Shown here piece by piece: positions 42,089-50,959 of a stretch of DNA of 64,000 nucleotides. The translations under genes were made by a program, and so were the position numbers. The stretch's first letter is position 1. Each line of letters opens with the position of its first letter. The notes beneath the pieces are model-generated. The model saw only the letters and a program-made list of their open reading frames with translations, had not been told where the DNA came from and did no database searches. This DNA comes from Flavivirga abyssicola (GTDB lineage Bacteria > Bacteroidota > Bacteroidia > Flavobacteriales > Flavobacteriaceae). The stretch covers positions 1,537,001 to 1,601,000 of the forward strand of contig NZ_CP141266.1 in the NCBI RefSeq assembly GCF_030540775.2. Reading direction: 5' to 3'.

Positions 42089-43162
42089 TCAAAATAGCTT
42101 TAATTGCCCATCTTTAAATTCTTCGTGTAAATTCAGATTAAGCTTAGGCATAGTTTTATTCTTAAAATACTTTAGTCTTGCTAGTTTAACAAGATTATTA
42201 ATTTGTTCTGCAATTTTTCCTTCGCCTCGCATTCTTGTTCTGTATCGAGAATCGTTTAAACTACCGCCATGGCAACTTTCTATTTGGTGTAACACCTTTT
42301 CGGAGCGATCTGGCATAGTTTTATAAATCCAATCTTTAAAAATTTCACCAATAGCACCATTTAACCTTACTATAGTATGGGCTATAGACAAAGCACCATG
42401 TTCTGATGCTACTTTTGCTAAAGGCAATATTTCATGGCTATTTATAGATGGAATAATTGGAGCTAACATCACATTTACCGGAATACCGTTTTCACTCAAA
42501 ACCTTAACTGTTTCCAACCGTTTTTTAATGGTTGTTGTACGCGGTTCTAAAATTCGCCTCGTATCTTCTGATAATGAGGTGATTGACATGTTTACGCTTA
42601 CCAGATTATCTTTACCCAGCTTTTCTAAAAGGTCTAAATCCCTAAGAATTAATGCATTTTTTGTAATAATACCTACTGGATGCCTGTATTTTAAAAATAC
42701 TTCCAAACATTGCCTTGTAATTTCAAATTGTTTTTCCGCAGGTTGGTAACAGTCCGTATTTCCAGACATAACAATGGGGTGCGCTTTCCATTTTTTTTTC
42801 TTTAGTTGTGCTTCTAATAATTTAGGCGCATCTTTTTTTACCAAAATTCGACGCTCAAAATCCAGCCCTGCACTATAACCCCAATATTCATGGCTATTTC
42901 GAGCATAACAATAAATACAACCATGTTCGCAACCTTGATACGAATTCATTGAATACGTCATACCAACATCTGGGCTCTCAACCTTATTCACTATCGTTTT
43001 TGGAAATACTTCGAGATATCGCGTTTTATTTTTATCGCTTACCTCACCTTCTTTACGACAAAATTCAAGAAAGTCGTCACGCATTTCGTGACTTAATTCG
43101 AAGAAACGATTAGGGACATTGAGCTGCGCCCCACGTCCTTTTATGGCAGATTTTAGGTTCAT
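42089..43162 (-). CDS. PA0069-family radical SAM protein
   Basis: 357 residues. The [4Fe-4S] motif is in SYQGCEHGCIYCYARNS (Cys78, Cys82, Cys85), followed by the SAM-barrel features MSGNTDCYQPAEKQFEITRQ and LISVNMSITSLSEDTRRIL-like text (VSVNMSITSLSEDTRRILEP). It belongs to the SPL-like group known as PA0069 or Rv2578c, sometimes described as a DNA-repair photolyase relative; its substrate is not established. Monocistronic. Confidence 0.85.
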   Translation of the reverse strand: MNLKSAIKGRGAQLNVPNRFFELSHEMRDDFLEFCRKEGEVSDKNKTRYLEVFPKTIVNKVESPDVGMTYSMNSYQGCEHGCIYCYARNSHEYWGYSAGLDFERRILVKKDAPKLLEAQLKKKKWKAHPIVMSGNTDCYQPAEKQFEITRQCLEVFLKYRHPVGIITKNALILRDLDLLEKLGKDNLVSVNMSITSLSEDTRRILEPRTTTIKKRLETVKVLSENGIPVNVMLAPIIPSINSHEILPLAKVASEHGALSIAHTIVRLNGAIGEIFKDWIYKTMPDRSEKVLHQIESCHGGSLNDSRYRTRMRGEGKIAEQINNLVKLARLKYFKNKTMPKLNLNLHEEFKDGQLKLF

Positions 43163-43272
43163 TACAGTAAAATTAAAGGTTGAATGCGCTTTGAGAAGCT
43201 CTTTAAAATTACTTATAATTTGTATTGAAAAATGTTAAAGTAAAAATGGGTTATTAACAAATTCTTTATTTA

Positions 43273-43315
43273 GATTCCTGTTCCTGTCTGTCGACAGGCA
43301 GAGCCTCGGGGAATT
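43273..43315. repeat. Dispersed palindromic repeat
   Basis: GATTCCTG at the left and GGGGAATTC at the right flank the palindromic CCTGTCTGTCGACAGG. It is of the same GATTCC.../GGAATC class as other intergenic repeats here. The rest of 43163-43408 shows nothing definable. Confidence 0.4.
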
Positions 43316-43408
43316 CTTTTCGATTAAAAAGATATTAATCCCTTTTGGCTTTGCAAAATTTTTCAACTAACTTCGTTTAACAACCGATGAGTTCATTGAA
43401 ACATAACT

Positions 43409-43416
43409 TATTTTTG
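43409..43416 (+). promoter_or_regulatory. -7 box TATTTTTG for the solitary cassette-like gene
   Basis: TATTTTTG matches TAnnTTTG and lies 21 bp upstream of the ATG at 43438. It suggests that this unit carries its own promoter. Confidence 0.45.
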
Positions 43417-43437
43417 TATTAGGCATTATTTGAACAA

Positions 43438-44037
43438 ATGAGACAATTTAAACGAACAAAAAATAAAAAGAACAGCTTAAAATGGTTAGCTTATATCTTA
43501 ATTGGATTAGGATTATTAATTTTTATTATAAAATATTCTGATTGGCATTTCATATCAAAGTTTCTAATTTCAATTACTTTAATAATTAACCTCTTATTTG
43601 ATATTTCTTATTTTAGAAAATCTCGATATTTAATTCTACAATTAAATTTTAACAATTCAGAAATTGAAATAATTGATAATAAAAAAGGCATAACGCATGT
43701 GTCTTACTCAAACTTGAAATACTCAATTAGAAAAAGGAAATTTGATAAAGATAAAACTGAAATTGAATTAAAAATTAAGAAAAATCTCAAATTCAAAACA
43801 GTCTCAAGGATACATATAAAAAATTGGGATGATATTTTTGAAATAGAGAATGAATTAGAAAACCACAAGGTTTTAAGAATTGAATGGCAACCAATGACTT
43901 TATGGGGTAAATATTGGGGGATTTTTATTGACTTATTCTTCTTAACTACTATTAGTGAAGATATTGGAACAACTTATTATCAAGAGAAGTCTATAAAAGA
44001 AGCAACTGAAAACCCAATTAAAAAAAACAATGCCTAA
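43438..44037 (+). CDS. Membrane protein of unknown function in a solitary cassette-like unit
   Basis: 199 residues from ATG at 43438. Two TM helices near the N-terminus (WLAYILIGLGLLIFIIKY and FLISITLIINLLFDISYF) precede a soluble basic domain (KKGITHVSYSNLKYSIRKRK, HIKNWDDIFEIENELENHKV). No family recognised. The stop codon TAA lies inside GCCTAAC, the left box of a 139-bp fold-back site. Gene style and site match the minus-strand array at 1-12.3 kb, suggesting insertion between the radical SAM and crotonase genes. Confidence 0.6.
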   Translation: MRQFKRTKNKKNSLKWLAYILIGLGLLIFIIKYSDWHFISKFLISITLIINLLFDISYFRKSRYLILQLNFNNSEIEIIDNKKGITHVSYSNLKYSIRKRKFDKDKTEIELKIKKNLKFKTVSRIHIKNWDDIFEIENELENHKVLRIEWQPMTLWGKYWGIFIDLFFLTTISEDIGTTYYQEKSIKEATENPIKKNNA

Positions 44038-44170
44038 CAACGTATCCTAATGAATAATTGCTAAATTTATAACTCAATACAAAAACATAGTTTCGCTTTC
44101 AATCGGCTGGTTTTCTATAAGAAAATCAAACTCACGAAATCGCAACCATTCATATACAAACCCGTTAAAC
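44032..44170 (+). repeat. Fold-back site attached to the solitary gene (attC-like)
   Basis: The left box GCCTAAC fits RYYYAAC and the right box GTTAAAC fits GTTRRRY, the integron attC end consensus. Inside, GTAT, ATGAAT and TTGC (44042-44061) pair in order with GCAA, ATTCAT and ATAC (44142-44157). The length of 139 bp is at the upper end of the attC range. It overlaps the upstream stop codon, as is common for cassettes. Confidence 0.6.
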
Positions 44171-44189
44171 GAACATAACAATAAAAAAC

Positions 44190-44972
44190 CTATTCCCCAG
44201 GAAAATCAGCCTTTCGTTTTTCTAAAAATGCTGTCGTACCTTCAGCAAAATCGCCACTACCAAAACAATTACCAAATTCCCGAATTTCTGTATCGAAACC
44301 ATTAACGCCATCTTTAAAATTCGCATTTACAGCTCTAATAGCAGCACTAATAGCAACGGACGAATTACGAGATATTTTACCCGCTATTTTTTCACATAAA
44401 GGCAGTAATGCTTCTAAGGTTGTCACATGATTAACCAATCCGTCATTTAAGGCTTTATTGGCATCAATCATTCCTGCGGTCATGATAAGCTCCATCGCAC
44501 GTCCTTTTCCTATTAGTTGTGGTAATCGTTGGGTACCGCCATATCCAGGAATAACACCAAGAGATACTTCTGGTAATCCCATTTTAGCAGTATCGCTAGC
44601 CACTCTAAAATGACACGCCATGGCTAATTCCAATCCGCCCCCAAGCGCAAAACCATTTATTGCAGCAATAACTGGAGTGGATAAATTTTCAATAAAATTG
44701 AATAATAATTCTTGCCCTTTAGCTGCTAACATTTTGCCTTCCTCGACATTATAATTCGCAAACTCACTAATATCTGCACCAGCAACAAAAGCCTTTTCTC
44801 CACTACCTGTAACAATAATAACTTTTGTACTTCTATCTAAATCGGCTTCTCTAAAAGCGTCATGCAACTCGCTAATTGTTTCTTTATTAAGCGCATTTAA
44901 CTTCTTAGGACGATTAATAGTTATAGTCGTAATGCCGTTATTCTCTTCTGATAGGATGTTAATATAGCTCAT
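44190..44972 (-). CDS. Enoyl-CoA hydratase/isomerase family protein (crotonase)
   Basis: 260 residues, typical crotonase size. The oxyanion and active-site segments are AFVAGADISEFAN, INGFALGGGLELAMACHFRV and MGLPEVSLGVIPGYGGTQRL, with both catalytic glutamates (in GGGLELAM and LPEVS). It hydrates trans-2-enoyl-CoA in fatty-acid or butyryl-CoA metabolism. It is followed, 15 bp upstream on the coding strand, by the DsbD-N-like gene, but they appear functionally unrelated. Confidence 0.9.
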   Translation of the reverse strand: MSYINILSEENNGITTITINRPKKLNALNKETISELHDAFREADLDRSTKVIIVTGSGEKAFVAGADISEFANYNVEEGKMLAAKGQELLFNFIENLSTPVIAAINGFALGGGLELAMACHFRVASDTAKMGLPEVSLGVIPGYGGTQRLPQLIGKGRAMELIMTAGMIDANKALNDGLVNHVTTLEALLPLCEKIAGKISRNSSVAISAAIRAVNANFKDGVNGFDTEIREFGNCFGSGDFAEGTTAFLEKRKADFPGE

Positions 44973-44987
44973 AGTTTTGTTTTAAGT

Positions 44988-45428
44988 TTATTGAATAGCA
45001 ATTTCAAAATCATCATATCCCGGCACACAACTCGCATCATTACAAGTCATAAATTCAATTTCGCCCGTAACCTTTAATGCCTTTTTAGCCTTTAGCTTAA
45101 TACGCTGCTTAAATTTTGCAGTATTTTCAAAATACTTAATATGTAATTCGAAAATAGGATCAAAAGCAGTATGTCCTTTATCTTCCGTCATAGTGCCTAC
45201 TAACTCATAATCATCACTATCTTCAAAAATAAAAACCGTTGGCAATGGTCCACCTTTAGGAACTTTCAATGAATACAGATGATAATTCGGTTTTATAGTT
45301 GCATTTATAATTAAATCATACTCTAGATTAGATACTTTTTTTAGACTAGTTGACCATTTTACAGGATCCAAAATTTGAGAATATCCTACTGACGATATTA
45401 AAAAAACTAATACAAATATTTTTTTCAT
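44988..45428 (-). CDS. DsbD N-terminal-domain-like periplasmic protein
   Basis: 146 residues with signal peptide MKKIFVLVFLISSVGYSQ. The domain resembles the N-terminal DsbD/thiol-disulfide interchange module (DPVKWSTSLKKVSNLEYDLI, NATIKPNYHLYSLKVPKGG), with a cysteine pair at the C-terminus (EIEFMTCNDASCVPG) matching the redox cysteines of that domain. The transmembrane and thioredoxin parts of DsbD are absent, so this is a stand-alone domain, probably receiving electrons from another protein. Confidence 0.78.
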   Translation of the reverse strand: MKKIFVLVFLISSVGYSQILDPVKWSTSLKKVSNLEYDLIINATIKPNYHLYSLKVPKGGPLPTVFIFEDSDDYELVGTMTEDKGHTAFDPIFELHIKYFENTAKFKQRIKLKAKKALKVTGEIEFMTCNDASCVPGYDDFEIAIQ

Positions 45429-45449
45429 TTTATAAAATTTATATATAAA

Positions 45450-46904
45450 CTATTCTTTAGGAAAAGTCACAGTAAACGTAGTGCCTTTATCTTTTTCTGA
45501 TTTAAATGCTATGGTGCCTTTATAAGTTTCTACAATGTTTTTTACCATAGCCAAGCCAAGCCCCATCCCACTCGTTTTGGTTGTAAACTTAGGCTCAAAA
45601 ACCTTATCCTTATTTTCTTCAGACACCCCCGAACCGTTATCTGCAACTGTAATAATAACATCATTATCTCTTGTCGCTACGTTAATAACAATCCTAGGAA
45701 TTTGGTTTTCTGGCATCGCTTGAATACCATTTTTAACCAGGTTAGTAACCACTCTAATTAACTGTGTTCTATCAAATTTCGCAATAATTTCTTCAGATTC
45801 AGCAGTAAAGAAAATATAATCTTCATTAAAAATATCCAGCGCAAGCTTTACAATTTCTACAACATTTAAAGTTTCATTTTGTTGTGCCGGCATCTTTGCA
45901 AAGTTTGAAAAAGCCGATGCAATTGAACTCATGGTGTCTATTTGTTGAATTAACGTTTTACTGTACTCATCTAACTTTGAGTGAATATTTTCATCATTGG
46001 AATCAAATTTACGTTGAAAATTTTGCACCGTTAAACGCATGGGAGTCAATGGGTTCTTAATTTCATGCGCCACTTGTTTTGCCATTTCCCTCCAAGCTTG
46101 TTCACGTTCGCTTCTAGCTAATTGCACAGCACTATCTTCAAGTTCGTCAATCATACTATTATACGAATTCACCAAAATAGAGATTTCCTCACTCGTATCA
46201 TTAACCTCTATTTTCTTATTACGCTTTTCTAATCTTGTCGTATTAATTTTATCACTAATTGCTTTTAAGGACTTTGTAATGTATTTAGAGAGTACAAAGG
46301 CAATCCCAATGGCCATAAGCAATACAAACATAAAGGCAAACCCTATACGCTGTAAAAACTCGCTTAGCTCTTCTGCAAGAAAGTCGTCTTTTTCTAAATA
46401 AGGTAAATTTAATATGGCTATGGGCTTAGATTTCTGATCCGTAATATAAGTATAAGACGATTGGTATGTTTGCCCATTTTCCTTATGTTTATCTACATAT
46501 CTATGTGACGCCCTATGTGAAATCGCATTTAAAATTTCTGCATCAATACATGTATCTGCAATATTATTTAAATCTCCTTTAGACGATATTAATAAAGTCC
46601 CATCTAAATCATATAAATTAATCTGAAGCTTATGTATATCAGCGATATTATAAATTTCTTCTTTGAAAATTAATGGAATATTTTCGGTCTTTACCTCCCA
46701 GGTATTCTGCTTACCATTTAAAACTCTTTTATGATGTTTCTGAATGTTTTGCTCTTTACGCTCTAAACGTCCTTTATGATAATCTGCACTTTGTTCCTTG
46801 TACTGATAAATCGCTACAGCCGCAATAAGTATAGATGCTAATAGCACCAATAAAATCATAGCTATGAAAATACGAGTACGTAAGGAAAGTTTTTTTAATT
46901 TCAT
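45450..46904 (-). CDS. NtrY-like sensor histidine kinase
   Basis: 484 residues from ATG at 46902-46904; 21 upstream codons are rejected. TM1 is at about 10-32 (IFIAMILLVLLASILIAAVA), a periplasmic loop follows, TM2 is near 165-190, then HAMP, the H-box AKQVAHEIKNPLTPMRL, N-box NLVKNGIQAM, G1 DNGSGVSE, F-box KFTTKTSGMG and G2 GLGLAMV. No response regulator gene is adjacent, so its partner lies elsewhere. Confidence 0.88.
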   Translation of the reverse strand: MKLKKLSLRTRIFIAMILLVLLASILIAAVAIYQYKEQSADYHKGRLERKEQNIQKHHKRVLNGKQNTWEVKTENIPLIFKEEIYNIADIHKLQINLYDLDGTLLISSKGDLNNIADTCIDAEILNAISHRASHRYVDKHKENGQTYQSSYTYITDQKSKPIAILNLPYLEKDDFLAEELSEFLQRIGFAFMFVLLMAIGIAFVLSKYITKSLKAISDKINTTRLEKRNKKIEVNDTSEEISILVNSYNSMIDELEDSAVQLARSEREQAWREMAKQVAHEIKNPLTPMRLTVQNFQRKFDSNDENIHSKLDEYSKTLIQQIDTMSSIASAFSNFAKMPAQQNETLNVVEIVKLALDIFNEDYIFFTAESEEIIAKFDRTQLIRVVTNLVKNGIQAMPENQIPRIVINVATRDNDVIITVADNGSGVSEENKDKVFEPKFTTKTSGMGLGLAMVKNIVETYKGTIAFKSEKDKGTTFTVTFPKE

Positions 46905-47005
46905 TAAAATTATTGTGCTTTTTAAAAGTTCAATAAATATAACAATAATCGAACCAAAAAAGAGCAACGATTCCTTTTTGGAATTTGATTATTTGAGTTA
47001 TAAAG

Positions 47006-47554
47006 TTAAGCGTCAGGATTCTTGGCTCTTATATTCTTATAAACCTTAAAACCTACCATGATAAGAACTCCTAAAACAAGAATACCTACAACACCCCAAA
47101 TCCAGTTAATGGCATTTTTTAAAATCACCAAAAAAATCACTGCAAAAAGGATGAATGTAGCACCTTCATTCCAGATACGCATAAAACTTGACGTTTTTTT
47201 AACCACATCGTTTTGAAGTTGCTTATAATATAAATGTGTTTTAAGATGATATATAATCAACAACACGATAAAAGCCAGTTTTACCTGCATCCAATCTTGA
47301 TAAACAAGTGTAGGATTTAAATAAAATAGCAATAACCCAAATAACAAAGCTAAAATAGCTGATGGCCATGTAATTATAAACCACAGACGTTTAGCCATTA
47401 GTTTTAGTTGTTTTCCAAGTATTTCTTTTTCTGGTGATGGCTTATGAAATGCTTCTATTTGATACACAAATAGTCTGGGAATATAAAACAACCCAGCAAA
47501 CCAAGTGATGACAAAAATAAGATGAAACGCTTTTATGTAATAATAATGCTCCAT
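47006..47554 (-). CDS. hemJ: HemJ-type protoporphyrinogen oxidase
   Basis: 182 residues, four TM helices. The heme-ligand histidine is in the N-terminal helix (YYYIKAFHLIFVITWFAGLF); further family features are AKRLWFIITWPSAILALLFG, HLKTHLYY and RIWNEGATFILFAVIFLVIL. HemJ oxidises protoporphyrinogen IX to protoporphyrin IX, the step just before ferrochelatase, whose gene is 2 bp upstream. It supplies the oxidase for the heme cluster, which has no hemG or hemY here. Confidence 0.87.
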   Translation of the reverse strand: MEHYYYIKAFHLIFVITWFAGLFYIPRLFVYQIEAFHKPSPEKEILGKQLKLMAKRLWFIITWPSAILALLFGLLLFYLNPTLVYQDWMQVKLAFIVLLIIYHLKTHLYYKQLQNDVVKKTSSFMRIWNEGATFILFAVIFLVILKNAINWIWGVVGILVLGVLIMVGFKVYKNIRAKNPDA

Positions 47555-47556
47555 AG

Positions 47557-48591
47557 TTAACTCATTTCAACTGGTGTTTTTGTCCATGATGTAATCCAAC
47601 TTGAAAGTAGATTAACAAATTCGTCATCATCATTTAAACAAGGAACGGTTGTAAAATCTTTACCTCCCATTTCATGAAAAATCTCCTGACCTTCCATCGC
47701 TATTTCTTCAAGAGTTTCTAAACAATCACTAACAAACGCAGGTGTTACGATGGCCATGTTTTTTATGCCCTGTTTACCCAAACGCTCAATAGTTCTATCT
47801 GTATACGGCTGCAACCAAGGATCGAAACCTAATCGCGACTGAAAAGACGTAGAGTAAGCCCCTTCTTTAAACTCCAATTTTTCAGCAACCAGTCTGGTTA
47901 CTTCATAACATTGATGCCTATAACAAAACTCATGTGCTTTTGATGGTGTTGCACAACAACTACCATCTATTTTACAATGTAACTTGGTAACATCACTCTT
48001 TCTAATATGGCGTTCTGGAACACCATGATACGAAAACAATACATGCTCATAATTTTTGCCTTCCAAATGACGTTTTATTGAATTAGAAAGCACTTCAATA
48101 TAATCAGGTTTATTATAAAATGCAGGAACCGATTCTATTTTTAAATTCGGAAAATATTGCTGACGAAGCTCTTCAGCTAACACCGTAATAGTTTCGGTAG
48201 TTGCCATAGCAAACTGCGGATATAAAGGAAACAACAAAACCTCATCAACACCTTCATCCACCAATTCCTGAAGCCCCTTTTTTATAGTCATACTTCCATA
48301 GCGCATGGCTAATGCGACAGGTACATTTATTTGTTTTTGTATTTTGCTCTGAAGCCTTTCCGAAAGTACGATCAAAGGAGACCCTTCTTCCCACCATATT
48401 TTTTTATAAGCTGCTGCCGATGCCTTAGGGCGTGTCTTTAAAATAATACCCTTAACTAACAATGCTCTGGCTGCAAACGGAATATCAATAACCCGTTCGT
48501 CCATTAAAAACTCGCCTAAATATTTTTTTACATCTTTTGGCTCTGGGCTGTCTGGAGAACCAAGATTGACTAATAAAACTCCTTTTTTCAT
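47557..48591 (-). CDS. hemH: Ferrochelatase
   Basis: 344 residues. The family signatures are VNLGSPDSPEPKDVKKYLGE, the active-site histidine in LFSYHGVPERHIRKSD, and PWLQPYTD with TPAFVSDCLETLEEI. It inserts Fe(II) into protoporphyrin IX, the last step of heme synthesis, in the cytosol or on the membrane. It is between an AraC regulator (16 bp upstream) and hemJ (2 bp downstream) in one leftward operon. Confidence 0.93.
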   Translation of the reverse strand: MKKGVLLVNLGSPDSPEPKDVKKYLGEFLMDERVIDIPFAARALLVKGIILKTRPKASAAAYKKIWWEEGSPLIVLSERLQSKIQKQINVPVALAMRYGSMTIKKGLQELVDEGVDEVLLFPLYPQFAMATTETITVLAEELRQQYFPNLKIESVPAFYNKPDYIEVLSNSIKRHLEGKNYEHVLFSYHGVPERHIRKSDVTKLHCKIDGSCCATPSKAHEFCYRHQCYEVTRLVAEKLEFKEGAYSTSFQSRLGFDPWLQPYTDRTIERLGKQGIKNMAIVTPAFVSDCLETLEEIAMEGQEIFHEMGGKDFTTVPCLNDDDEFVNLLSSWITSWTKTPVEMS

Positions 48592-48607
48592 TAAATAAGT
48601 TTCTTTT

Positions 48608-49510
48608 TTACGAAGATAATGACATTACATATTTTTTTGGCGTTGTGCCGTATTTCTTTTTAAAAGCAGCAATAAAATGGCTAGAGGTACTATAGCCTAC
48701 TTTATGCCCCACTTCATTCACATTATCATCTCCAGATTCTAGCAACTTTCTAGCAACTTCCATTTTATAATCAAATAAAAAACTAAAAACCGAATCACCA
48801 TAAATTTGTTTAAACCCCTCTTTCAACTTTTTAAGATTTAACCCTATTTCATCAGCCAACTCCTGTAAACTAGGCGGTTCTGCCATACGGGCAATAACAA
48901 TTTCTTTAGCTTTTCTTATTTTAATGACATTTGTTTCGTCCACTAAAAAGGGGCACTGCTCAACATCAGCATCTTCACTTCTATTAAAATATAAACTTAA
49001 AAGCTCGAGGGCTTTCCCTTTATAATAAAGGTTTTTAATAGACTGATTTAGATTATAATTTATCAATTGATTTAAAACAATGGCCATTGAAGGGGAGATA
49101 ACACCGTCTTTATAATATTTTTTATCCTTATTATCATCACTTAAAAACGTAATGTAGTCGGCTTCCTGAGAAAACAGTCCGTGAAAATTTTTGATAGATA
49201 TTAAAATCGAAACAATCCATGAGTTTGGATCTACTTGCAAATTTATTGGTAAATCACGCTGAGGATTATATAATAATAATGAATTCTCTTCCAGAATGTT
49301 TAATATGTACCTCCCTTCATTAAAAACAAACCTACTTGATCCTTTTACACAAAAATGAAACTGGATATAATCACTATCTATTTCTTTAGCAAGAGATTGC
49401 ACCTCATTTGATTCATTTTTATAAGTAAGAACCAAAGCCCCATCATCTACATTTGTTTCATCAAAAGTACTTTGAGCGACACTTTTATTATTGTTCATTT
49501 CATCTTTCAT
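48608..49510 (-). CDS. AraC-family regulator of the heme cluster
   Basis: 300 residues (an ATG at codon 5 is also possible). The N-terminal part is a sensory domain without a clear family; the C-terminal HTH is LQELADEIGLNLKKLKEGFK followed by VNEVGHKVGYSTSSHFIAAF and KKYGTTPKKYVM. It heads the hemH-hemJ operon and faces hemA. The leader between its promoter (-7 at 49568) and its start holds a perfect 9-5-9 palindrome, so the gene itself is probably under repression, likely iron- or heme-linked. Confidence 0.85.
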   Translation of the reverse strand: MKDEMNNNKSVAQSTFDETNVDDGALVLTYKNESNEVQSLAKEIDSDYIQFHFCVKGSSRFVFNEGRYILNILEENSLLLYNPQRDLPINLQVDPNSWIVSILISIKNFHGLFSQEADYITFLSDDNKDKKYYKDGVISPSMAIVLNQLINYNLNQSIKNLYYKGKALELLSLYFNRSEDADVEQCPFLVDETNVIKIRKAKEIVIARMAEPPSLQELADEIGLNLKKLKEGFKQIYGDSVFSFLFDYKMEVARKLLESGDDNVNEVGHKVGYSTSSHFIAAFKKKYGTTPKKYVMSLSS

Positions 49511-49517
49511 AACGATT

Positions 49518-49540
49518 TTATTTAGATTCGTTCTAAATAA
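49518..49540. promoter_or_regulatory. Perfect 23-bp palindrome ahead of the AraC-hemH operon
   Basis: TTATTTAGA and TCTAAATAA are perfect 9-bp arms around TTCGT. It lies downstream of the -7 box and 7 bp upstream of the AraC start, a classic repressor position. The sequence resembles AT-rich iron-regulator (Fur/DtxR-like) palindromes, an inference from appearance and context only. Confidence 0.65.
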
Positions 49541-49567
49541 ATTAGGTAAAACATGCCTAATCCACTA

Positions 49568-49575
49568 CAAAAATA
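49568..49575 (-). promoter_or_regulatory. -7 box TATTTTTG for the AraC-hemH-hemJ operon
   Basis: The minus strand reads TATTTTTG, an exact TAnnTTTG match, about 58 bp upstream of the AraC start codon. Confidence 0.45.
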
Positions 49576-49669
49576 TGACATTTATCATATTTTTAGAAAA
49601 AACATCGATAAAAAACCACAAACGATACTAAAAGTTCTTTGAGCGTTATTTTTTTATGTTCATCCATTA

Positions 49670-49677
49670 TACATTTG
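49670..49677 (+). promoter_or_regulatory. -7 box TACATTTG for hemA
   Basis: TACATTTG matches TAnnTTTG and lies 22 bp before the hemA start codon, with a T-rich tract about 19 bp upstream. Confidence 0.5.
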
Positions 49678-49699
49678 TTTTCAAATATCAGGTATCAGC

Positions 49700-50959
49700 A
49701 TGCAAAAATATAATATATCAAGAAGTAACTACTTTTATGCCATTGGTTTGAGTTATAAAAAAGCCGATGCAGATATAAGAGGTCGCTTTAGTTTAGATAA
49801 CGATGGTAAACTAGCTTTACTTAATCAGGCTAAAGAAAATGATATTGAAAGTTTGGTGGTAACATCTACCTGTAATCGAACCGAAATTTACGGATTTGCA
49901 CAACACCCTTTTCAATTAATTCAATTACTTTGTGATAATACAAGAGGTACCGTTGAAGAATTTCAAGACGTTGCCTATATATACAAAAATAAAGACGCTA
50001 TTGCGCACATGTTTCGTGTAGGTTCTGGTTTAGATAGTCAGATTCTTGGAGATTTTGAAATTATTAGCCAGTTAAAATCCAGTGCGCGTTCATCAAAAAA
50101 ATATGGGTTACTTAATCATTTTTCAGAACGATTGGTAAATGCAGTCATTCAAGCCAGTAAACGCATTAAGACAGAAACTAATATTTCATCTGGAGCAACG
50201 TCAGTATCTTTTGCATCTGTTCAATATATATTTAACTCGGTTGAAGACGTTTCTAATAAAAATATTTTACTTTTCGGAACGGGAAAAATTGGCAGAAATA
50301 CTTGTGAAAACCTTGTAAAGCACACTAAAAATGATCAAATTACTTTAATTAACAGAACAAAAGATAAAGCAGAATTAATTGCTGGAAAATTTGATTTGAT
50401 TGTTAAAGATTATGCCAATTTACAAGAAGAAATTAGCAACTCTGATATTTTAATTGTTGCAACAGGAGCCCAACGCCCAACTATAGACAAGCATATAATT
50501 CAATCTAAAAAACCGCTTTTAATTTTAGATTTATCTATTCCAAAAAACGTTGATGCAAACGTTGAAGAATTAGATCATGTAACCTTGGTTCACTTAGATC
50601 ATTTATCAAAAATTACAGATAAAACCTTAGAAGAAAGAAAAAAGCATATTCCTTTAGCTGAATCTATTATAGAAGAAGTAAAAACGGAGTTTAATCAATG
50701 GTTAGAAACCAGAAAATTTGCTCCAACTATTAAAGCGTTAAAACACAAACTTTCTAATTTTGCCGCTGCGGAATTAGAAACACAACGCAAGAAAAATGCT
50801 GATTTCAATGAAGCACAGGCAGAGTTAATTAGCAGCAACATCATTCAAAAAATCACCAACCATTTTGCGCATCATTTAAAAGATGACAATATCTCTACTG
50901 ATGAGAGTCTGGAACTTATAAAAAAAGTGTTTCAGTTAGAACCAACAACGCATGTCTAA
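49700..50959 (+). CDS. hemA: Glutamyl-tRNA reductase
   Basis: 419 residues. The catalytic cysteine is Cys58 in VVTSTCNRTEIYGF; RVGSGLDSQILGDFEIISQL is the second signature, and the NADPH-binding segment is NILLFGTGKIGRNTCENLVK. The C-terminal dimerisation helix follows. It reduces glutamyl-tRNA to glutamate-1-semialdehyde, the first committed step of the C5 heme pathway. It heads the rightward heme operon and overlaps hemCD by 8 bp. Confidence 0.94.
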   Translation: MQKYNISRSNYFYAIGLSYKKADADIRGRFSLDNDGKLALLNQAKENDIESLVVTSTCNRTEIYGFAQHPFQLIQLLCDNTRGTVEEFQDVAYIYKNKDAIAHMFRVGSGLDSQILGDFEIISQLKSSARSSKKYGLLNHFSERLVNAVIQASKRIKTETNISSGATSVSFASVQYIFNSVEDVSNKNILLFGTGKIGRNTCENLVKHTKNDQITLINRTKDKAELIAGKFDLIVKDYANLQEEISNSDILIVATGAQRPTIDKHIIQSKKPLLILDLSIPKNVDANVEELDHVTLVHLDHLSKITDKTLEERKKHIPLAESIIEEVKTEFNQWLETRKFAPTIKALKHKLSNFAAAELETQRKKNADFNEAQAELISSNIIQKITNHFAHHLKDDNISTDESLELIKKVFQLEPTTHV

